In this document: one piece after another, positions 33,396 through 40,814 of the stretch
Position numbering within the stretch: position 1 is the first letter of the stretch
Layout of the letters: each line of letters starts with the position of its first letter
Source: Plicaturopsis crispa FD-325 SS-3
Taxonomy: Eukaryota; Basidiomycota; Agaricomycetes; Amylocorticiales; Amylocorticiaceae
DNA length: 40,814 bases
Assembly (NCBI GenBank): GCA_000827205.1
Contig: KN832589.1
Span: 1-40,814 of the forward strand
Direction of reading: 5' to 3'
Translations under genes and position numbers: made by a program
Notes under the pieces: model-generated
What the model was told of the DNA's origin: nothing
Databases searched by the model: none
Seen by the model: the letters and a program-made list of their open reading frames with translations, nothing else

Positions 33396-36300
33396 TCAGT
33401 CCAGTCTTACCCTTTTACGTGGTGACCCCATTTTCACCGGAGATGAGGATAAGTCATCCCTGAGATACATCCCAGCCCGTTCTGTTGCTGTACGCACCTC
33501 ATCTTTATAGGCATCAGCTAAAGCACTCTCCTCAGCCACCTCAAGCAACTCAGAATCGTCCTCTTCCTCCTCGTCCTCCTCACCATATCCAGCATAGTCT
33601 CCATCATCTTCCCCCTCTGGATCCTCGTAACTTGCAGTGTTTTCAAGTACCGCCGTATCGATAAGTTCCTCCAAGGTCGGACCCCATGACTCTGGCATTG
33701 GTTGGCTAGGAACAATACCCCCAACCATCTTCTGCCAAGTCAAACACAATCGTAGGAGATACTCTTTGCGTAGCTTGAGTTGATACAGCATGTCTTCATC
33801 GAAACCATCTTGTTCTATAACACTTAATAGTCAGTTTAGAAAAAAAATAGATCAAATCAGATGTACCAGCATCAGACTTAGCCTCTTTCAAAACCATCCA
33901 CTCCTCCAGCATCCATTCCTGCATTGCACAACGCTCTTTGCCGAGCCGCGCTTCCTCCTCTATGCAGCGATCTAGCTCCAGGCGCGCCCTGATACCCTCT
34001 CGTACATTATCATCACCCAGCCATAGTGGAATCTCGCCGTTGCCGTTCTCATCATCATCCAGCCCGATGTCCTGCCATATATCATCATCAACATCAAGTT
34101 TGAAGAGGCCTTCTCTTTGTATTCGGGCAGGCGCAACTGCTCCTGGCAAACCTTTGCGACGCTTGATCAGCGACACAAGTTCATCGCATAACTTGTTGTA
34201 CGCCCTTGCTAGGGCTAGTATTCCTGGCTCCCGTCTTTTTACACTCGATTCCGCATGAGTGCGAAGATTTTTTTCTATCAAAGTAAATTAGAAGACCATA
34301 TAAATGTAATAAAACCCAAGATACCATTGACTGTATGCCTGTAAGCCCGCTCCAGCCGCTCCAACTCAAATTTCCGCTGGCGAAGACGGTCTCGAATCCT
34401 TTTTTTTAACGCTCGAGCATTCATGCGGACCCGAACGTAATCATTCGTTGCTAGCCGTCGCAGATTTGATCGCTCTGTGGCCCCGAGTGCAGCAATTTTG
34501 CGCTGTATGTTGGCCGATATATTGGCAATCTTGCTCCGGACGTTGGACAATTCGAAGGCAATGTCACCGGCATCAACATCCTCATCGTACTCTCCCAACA
34601 GCTGCGCTTCTAACGCAGCCTCTGCTTCCTTGTATTCCGATTCTGATTTCTGTAATGCCAATATTGTCTCCACCGCCAATTTCCCTTTGTTCTTCGATCG
34701 TCCTGTCCATAGCTTAGCTTGAGTTGATAGTCACATAAGTAAATTCTACTTACGAGGTGCTGGTCGTGTCTGTTCCTCCACCTGTGCCTCCCATTCCCGT
34801 CGAAGGGTCTCATCAGCAATATCGACTCCTTCAAGCCTTACTTGGGCATCCTCCTTTTTTTTCTGGCAATGTAGCCACCGCCGAGACAGCCATCCTCCTA
34901 GACCGTGAAGGGACTTATCATCTAGGTGTTTTACTTGCGTGTCAAGGACATAAAGCCGTTGATGATACTGCGAGCACAATCACGATAAGACCGACCGCTT
35001 GCGATGATAAGAAAATTAACCACTCACCCCCGATACCCGCAACACAGGTATCAATTTTTTGATAGCACTCCAAAACCGCTCGCACCCTTCTCCGTCGGTA
35101 AGTCCAAAGCCTACACATTTACGCGGGTGGTATATGACTTGGCAAGCCCACTGGTGACCATAGGCATGGAAGACAGAGATACCAAAGGTGATACGGTCCC
35201 GAATCTCGGCCAGGAAGTCCCACTTCACGCAGCTTCGGTGGAGCTGGCAACCGATATCGTAGAGGATCCCGGCGGTCATCGTAGGCGGCAGATGTTGGAA
35301 AAGCCTGTTGATGAGTGCGAGGGCATAGTACTGCCGCTCGCCAGCTGTGTTCATGTTGATCAACCAAAGTACGCGATCGTGTCGGCAAAGCAGTGCCATT
35401 AGCCCGGTATCTCCAAAAAATTGCGTCGAGGCCGCCTCTCTCTTCTCGTCGGCAGCACGGAAGGAATCCCCACACTCATTGAGCACGGAGTTGGGCACGC
35501 GCAGGCCAGCCTCGTAACCGTCTTCTGCGCCTTCAGCAGGTGTTGGGCCGCCATCGCCTCCTTTGGTTGGTCCACGACGTTCCTCGACGAAGTCCCGCAT
35601 GGCACGGACATCATCATCGGGTATGAACACCGACTCGGGATGCGCGCGAGGAGGGTCACGACGTCCGTCTCTATTTTTGCGTCGCTTTTGTGTAAAGCAC
35701 GCATCCAAGCAAACAATCACGTCGGCACTGTAATGCCTGGTTAGTACCTTACTATGCGCAACAAGGGACGACTTACACTACATCAGGATCATGAGAGATT
35801 TGTCCTCCGAAGCACAGCGGGCACCGTTGGCGTAAGTATTCGCTAGGACGCTTGGCCCCTCCCTCCTTCTTTCCATCGTCGCTAGTCGATCCACCAGCGC
35901 TGCCACGCCCTGCCTCGGTGCTACCCTCGCTGTCGTTTCCCCCATCGCTGGCACCCTCCTGCACCTCTTCCAGAACAGGGTCCTCGAGCCCCAGTCCCAC
36001 CCCAGCAGCTACCAGCTCATCAACGTCATCAACGTCCTCGATCGTGGTTCGCGTCCTTCTCTCTTCACGTTCCCCTTGCCTTTCTTCACACTCTTCCCCT
36101 CCACGTGTATCGCGGATGGTCCCCTCCTCTATCAGCCCTGTCCGCGTCTCCTCTAAATACGCCGTCACGTATATCTTGCTAGCGCTCTGAAGTGATCCAT
36201 ACCAGAGGAGTGTGTTGCTGAAGCGCCTCCGAATAGAATTCTGCGCTCTGAATTAGCGCCATGTTGTCGCAAAGTTCCAGTACGTACCCGCGTATCCAGC

Positions 36301-37115
36301 TTATATCCCCTCCCATCCAAGAACACTTCCACCGCATCGCACCACGCAGTTACATTCGGGGGCATCCGGACAAACAAGGTAGTGACGAAGTCAAGCACTC
36401 GCAGATCGACAGCAAGAGAGGGGGCGCAGGGGGCGCAGGGAAACATCCCGCGGTTGAGCAGCTGCAGAGGGGCCGGCTGGCATTCGCACACATGTATCTC
36501 AATTTTTTCGATGCCTGGTTTTAAATGTCAGCAATCATCCTCAATATCCTCGTGGTGCTCACTTTCGAAATGAACACACAGCACAGACAGAGTCTTCCTC
36601 TTTACGGTATCGTCGCATGAGCAGCTCACGCTCGGGATCCTAGGCATCTCGCGGAGGTTTCGACTAACCCGCAACAGCGTAAGGTAGGGATCCACCAATG
36701 CGGGTATCGTTGTGCCTGCCCACGTCGCCCACTGCCGAATCCTCTTCTCCCCCTCCACTTTTCGTCTCTGAACCCCCCACACCTCGCTGCTTAAGTTCCC
36801 CGCCTCGGCACCATCATCTTCATCCACGAGCCCCCCAAAAGGATCGCTGGGATCGCCTGGTAACCTATCATGTTCCCTAGCTGAGAGGCGTGTCGTCTGC
36901 GTGAAGACTCGTCTAGGCAAGAAAATCAGTCCCTCATGCCTCTTCCTACCACGAAGTTTCCCGGTCCCATACGGTCGTCGTTTCACAGGCGATGCGTCTT
37001 CGAGGGGAATGGGACGGTACGGTGAGGACGATTGAGGATGTGATGAAGGCGTTGAGCCCTTTGCTGTGTCACTTGGTCGTGCGCGACGATTCCCTTTGGG
37101 TGCTCTAAAAGACAT
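33396..37115 (-). CDS. KDZ transposase with CxC1-like cysteine cluster (copy B)
   Basis: Eight exons join in frame: 37115-36563, 36514-36288, 36240-35777, 35727-35028, 34967-34754, 34702-34325, 34274-33867 and 33814-33396, giving 1120 residues. Exons 2, 4, 5, 6 and 7 have exactly the lengths of those in copy A (227, 700, 214, 378 and 408), and all intron phases agree. The start MSFRAPKG follows an acceptor (CACGTAG). Cysteine cluster: VSCSCDD, VCECQPAP, MFPCAPCAP and CPLCFGG. The core has VIVCLDACFTQKR, LYDIGCQLHRS and GEGCERFWS, so the three acidic residues are present. The extra length is mainly an acidic Glu/Asp/Gly linker in exon 3. The C-terminus has KLDVDDDIWQDIGLD and ends in a short basic segment. 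It looks whole. Confidence 0.95.
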
Positions 37116-37432
37116 CCTACGTGAGTGAACGAACGTTAGCAGAGCTATACGACGTACACGGCAAAACTCACCTATAATTTCATCCACGCTGTAGCCTTGC
37201 GGCTGACACGCGTGTATGAGAACTCACGTGCGCCCCACCGCGCAAAAGGCAAACCCGTTTTATTAAGTTTATATGCGGTAAAATGACAAGATATGTGAAG
37301 TGCGGAGGTGCGGATACATAACCCCCAGCAACAGGTAGACAGCAAGACACGCATCATGGAAACGACGACCGCGAAGACAGTGAAAGTGTTCGCACCGATA
37401 CCAACAGAAGTAAAGTAGGTCAAGAAAATTAC

Positions 37433-39679
37433 TTACTCATGTTGCGGAATACGATGCGGCACGACGGGAGGGCGGTTGTACCAATTGAAGAAGGTTTGAC
37501 AGTAAAACTTGCTTACTGCCTCCTCCATACCAAGATACGTCTGTGGGTGGTCGAGGGCCGGGTCGTCGGGGTGAAGCGCGTAGTCCGTGAGGTTGGCAGG
37601 GGGATTTTTCCAGCCGACCATGAGCTTCCGAATCGCCTCTAGTGCCCCAGCTCGGTCTGGGTAATCCTCCGCAGCGAGCCCTTCGTTCTTCGTCGGCATG
37701 CTCGCCACCATGAAGGTACCGCCAAAGACATCCGCGATCATCGTGTCGCGTGCGTCAGGATCCCGCTCCCATTCCCCGGGACACGCTAGGCGGTTCAATG
37801 CGCGAAGTTCGAACCGGAAGCTATGTTCAAACGCATCCCATACAACTTGGCGCATGGCCTCTTGCGTTTGCGGGTTGTCGAGGTCGTTCGTCATGATTTC
37901 CACCTCTTGCCAGTAAACCGTATTGGGGGCCTCCTTCATGCTTACGCCGAAGAGTTTCACCGTCTGTTCCCGACAGCGAGCCGTGAACGTGTCGTTGGCC
38001 GCGGCCGACTTGTCGTGTCGGGCGCCGAGGAACTCCCTCCACATTTGTGGACTCCCAGTGATCTCCGACGTGCCACTCGCCGTCATAATCTTCGCAAGCC
38101 AGGCCTGACGACTTGCCAGCCAGTTTAGCAAGTACTGCCCAGTATTCTTGGTGGTCACGAAGAGGGCGGGCTCGGGGAAGTGGTACCCGTTGTAGCGCGG
38201 GCGGGATGGTTCGAGACGCTCGGGTCTCCGATCGACGCTAACCATAGCATCTTGCCATACCTTTATCGCGGGCGGGATTAAGCTGCTTTCAGGGTCTACC
38301 CACTTGTCACGTCCGCCATTTTTTGCCGGTGTTGGGTCTCCAAGCGCGCAGTCAACAAGCTGTACAGTAGATTAAAGTGATATAGATAGACTTACAGGGT
38401 TCGACCCGCTTCCCTTTCCCTTTTCTCTGTGTCCGCTCAGCACCTCCCGTGGTCGAAGAAGACGTTGACGACGGACCGGCCGTTGACGTTGATGACGCCG
38501 AGGTGGCAGAGCGCGCCGTTGAGGCAAGGAGGTGCCCTGACATTGCGGCGGCCTTCTCAAGTCGTGCTTTGACGATCGCGTCCCGCTTCTCCGCAGATAA
38601 AGACCCGTCAATGGGGGTGATAACGTCAAAGTACGTCCGCTCATCATAGACTGCTTCGACATCGGGGGCCGGGGGCTCTCGACTGAGGGCCTGAGATGTG
38701 TGTTGGCTGACGAATTGATGTCGGCGAGACATCATATGCATCGCGTCGCCTCCCAAACCTTCGTACAAAACAGGCGTCGGCAACGCTCGCCCTTCTTTGT
38801 CGCCGAGCAGCTTCTCCATCACCCATCCCGGGACACCAGCCATCTTCGTGACCTTTTGGACATTCGGCCGGTACTTCGACACCATCGCTGCGGTGAAATC
38901 CAGTTTTGACCGCACGAACCAGACCGGGATGCCAGTTGCGAAGAGACTCTGGACATGCTCGGGATCATCTGTCCACGTCCCAACGGCGTTGCGAATTGCC
39001 GGGACTCTCTCGCTGTCGGTTATCGCGGCATGCTCGAACTTGTAGAGATACTTGATGAGGGCGTGGACGTCGTGCGCGCATCGGCACAGGTATGCGTAGT
39101 CGTTCACGAGGTCGCGGTACGTGTAAGGATGGTATTTCAACCGCGACAAGGCCTGCTTGAGGTTCGTCAGCTGCCCCGACAGCAGGTAGTCGCGGGGGTG
39201 AGTCTTCTCCCACTGCTTGACGCCGTCCGCCAGCTCTTGCACCAGGGGCTCCACAGCCTTGACCCAGTCCGGAGCACAGTTCCCTACGTCTTCAAAGGAC
39301 GAGCCCGCTATCTTCACATGCTGCCCGCGCCCAGGCGTAAGCCACAACGGTGCCGCTCGGTGACTTTGGTCGCGGGGGATCCAAGGGATTATCCCGCAAT
39401 GCGGAAATTTAAGTGAGAACTTCTGCGGCATGACCGAGAAGTCCTGCGGTCCAAGACGACCGTCCGCGCGTTGTACGAGTGTGGACCGCCCAAGGGTCAA
39501 GTACGGCACATAGTCGACGTTGGGGGAGGTGATGACGAGGTCTCCCACTACCGCTAAGCATTTTGCGTCAAACCACTGGATGTCGGCTGCGAGATAACGA
39601 TCAGGAGACGAACTATCAGCAAAACACATCACTCACCATCCCCTTCACGCGTAAACGTCTCGGCGATCGTCGCCTCCAT
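37433..39679 (-). CDS. Conserved companion protein of the KDZ transposase (copy B), unknown function
   Basis: Three exons (39679-39637, 39586-38396, 38337-37433) join in frame to 712 residues. Introns lie at the same places and phases as in copy A. I chose the acceptor at 38338 (CTTGGAG) because the nearer CAG gives an immediate stop, and because the choice aligns RDKWVDPES with copy A. The N-terminal domain has CLAVVGDLVITSPNVDYVPY, and the linker is Ser/Thr-rich with a short basic end (QRKGKGKRVE). The C-terminal domain has EPALFVTTKNTGQYLLNWL, VVWDAFEHSFRFE and FYCQTFFNWY. It lies 317 bp upstream of the transposase on the same strand. The function is not recognised; the paired conservation argues for a role in the element's life cycle. 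Confidence 0.8.
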
Positions 39680-39709
39680 CGTGTACTAGTTACGGACGGT
39701 ATTGAATGC

Positions 39710-39906
39710 CTTTGAATAGAGAGTTAGTACGATTGGCGTGCGAGGATACACCACACAACGCGGCGCTGCGACCGACTCGCAGTCAAGTCGCATGCTGGCA
39801 GGAGGGCCTCGAAGTCACCTCCACGAGCGCGACTCGCAGTCAGCGCCCTATACCAGCCGCACACACGCATGAGGAGAACCGGGGAGCACAACATCACGAA
39901 ACTCAC
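39710..39906 (-). promoter_or_regulatory. 5'-UTR intron with triple-hairpin array (copy B, nearest the ATG)
   Basis: GTGAGTTTCG donor at 39906, TACTAAC branch site and TTCAAAG acceptor, 30 bases upstream of the ATG. The array is at 39767-39846. In the sense strand: GCGC-T-GACT-GCG-AGTC-GCGC, then a weaker GGAGG/CCTCC hairpin, then TGCGAC-TT-GACT-GCG-AGTC-(G)-GTCGCA. Confidence 0.8.
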
Positions 39907-40106
39907 CGAAAAGCGCCCGCACAAATGTCCTGTTCCGCAGAAACCAGAAAGAGAAACGGTGATAATTTGCGACGGTAAGACCTACAAAGGCCTATCAGTC
40001 TACTGCGCCTACAGCATATGATATGATACTCACCTGCACCAAAGAAAATGAAAACACCACACGACTCCGAGGTAACCACAATCGACACTGCGAAAGCGCT
40101 GAGAAT

Positions 40107-40313
40107 CTAGACAACGTGGGGTCAGCGACATCTTCTAGCAAAAGATGGCAACGAAAGAAAAAGCACACACGGCGACCGACTCGTAGTCAGGTCGCCTGCT
40201 GGCGTGAAGGACTCGAAGTCTCTTCCCCGAGCGCGACACGAAGTCAGCGCTCGGTGCCAGGTGGTCGTGTAAAGTGAAGGTAGTTGGGAACGAAGAATGG
40301 AATCAGTACTCAC
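40107..40313 (-). promoter_or_regulatory. 5'-UTR intron with triple-hairpin array (copy B, upstream)
   Basis: GTGAGTACTG donor at 40313 and a TTGTCTAG acceptor. The array is at 40171-40252. Outer stems are GAGCGC/GCGCTC, GAAG/CTTC and GGCGACC/GGTCGCC. Compared with copy A, paired bases in the first and second stems have changed together. Confidence 0.8.
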
Positions 40314-40814
40314 AAATCGAATCCGGAAGGTCGACAACGGAGGAGAGAGGAAAAAGAGCGTTAGACACGTCGACAATATGTCGACGCGACGGCGAGGAGG
40401 AAGGAGGTAAGTGAGAGTCAAGCGTTGCACAAAACTGAAACAGACGCGCGAAGGCATTTCCGATGTCCGATCCGAAAGCCGCGGAAGTTGCTTTCCCTCC
40501 CTGTAGGACGGCACACAGGAGGGGGGAAAATGTGAAAAAAATGAGCGTGCTCAGAATCACCAGGAAAGACCCCCAAAAAAAACCAGATTTTTCTCATTAA
40601 ATTTGAAGACGCAGAACACGATAAGCATGGCACATCAGCCACCGGTCGTGGAATTTGCCATCCACCGTCCCTACACCTCACCAGGATCGATTGTGCGGGC
40701 GCAAAAAAAATACTTCGGAGTTCAGTGAGCCTATAGGAAGTCGCGAGTAAAATTTGACCATCCCCGCAATCATGTGTCCACTGTAGCGATGCATTTTTGT
40801 GGTTTGAGGCCCTC
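40314..40814 (-). promoter_or_regulatory. Leader and upstream region of copy B
   Basis: A leader word at 40451-40470 (minus strand) matches the leader block of element A at 17 of 20 positions (TCGGACATCGGAAATGCCTT against TCGGAAGTCGGAACTGCCTT). Upstream to the window end no gene is seen. Confidence 0.5.

Larger units (their letters stand above)
33163..40814. mobile_element. Second KDZ element (copy B), partial
   Basis: Contains the same two minus-strand genes in the same order as copy A and the same hairpin introns upstream, then runs off the window before its central promoter or any plus-strand gene is seen. The 233 bases between 33163 and the transposase stop hold a few GGGTGGCCCAC-like palindromes but no terminal repeat, so the left end is missing, diverged or removed where A meets B. 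The copy differs widely from A in non-coding sequence. Confidence 0.8.

Noticed and set aside
11457-40814. TET/JBP dioxygenase gene, known to travel with some fungal KDZ elements
   Set aside because: I looked for the HxD...H iron-binding pattern in the companion and accessory proteins and saw none in a fitting context.

Overview
The window looks like nuclear DNA of an agaricomycete (mushroom-forming basidiomycete). Genes are split by many 50-60 bp GT-AG introns, often with CTAAC- or CTGAC-like branch sites. There are two KDZ (Kyakuja-Dileera-Zisupton) DNA transposases of the CxC1 type, which are typical of these fungi, and the left flank carries gene families expanded in Agaricomycetes. No rRNA, CRISPR or bacterial signal is seen.

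Left flank (1-11456): low-density host DNA. It holds a SANT/Myb-like gene (508-2132, minus), weak or unrecognised reading frames, two tRNA-like remnants, a LAMMER/CLK-like kinase that has lost its catalytic Asp (8009-9325, minus), and an agaricomycete family gene (10560-11488, plus) whose 3' end runs into a transposon end.

Element A (11457-33162, about 21.7 kb): an apparently complete KDZ transposon with long terminal inverted repeats (about 780 bp) that contain 118-bp tandem units. Inside each end lies an array of TGGGC-N-GCCCA palindromes. Three genes are transcribed outward from a central divergent promoter: on the minus strand a companion gene of unknown function (19359-16878) and then the transposase (16487-12875), and on the plus strand a large nuclear-looking accessory gene (23288-31072). 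The accessory gene is broken in its first exon by a 3955-bp non-autonomous transposon (23782-27736) flanked by a 7-bp target duplication.

Element B (33163 to beyond the window end): a second, diverged copy of the companion-transposase pair in the same order and strand, with the same intron positions. It abuts the right end of A and has no left terminal repeat of its own in view.

The most unusual feature is in the 5' leaders. Both leaders of A and the leader of B contain 5'-UTR introns of about 190-210 bp, and every one of the nine seen carries the same array of three hairpins. Each hairpin has a nearly constant inner stem (GACT-loop-AGTC) and an outer stem that differs between the three hairpins and changes in a compensated way between copies. 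The arrays always lie in the sense orientation of the gene they precede. This suggests a structured-RNA or protein-binding regulatory system shared by the element's genes; I do not know of a description of it.
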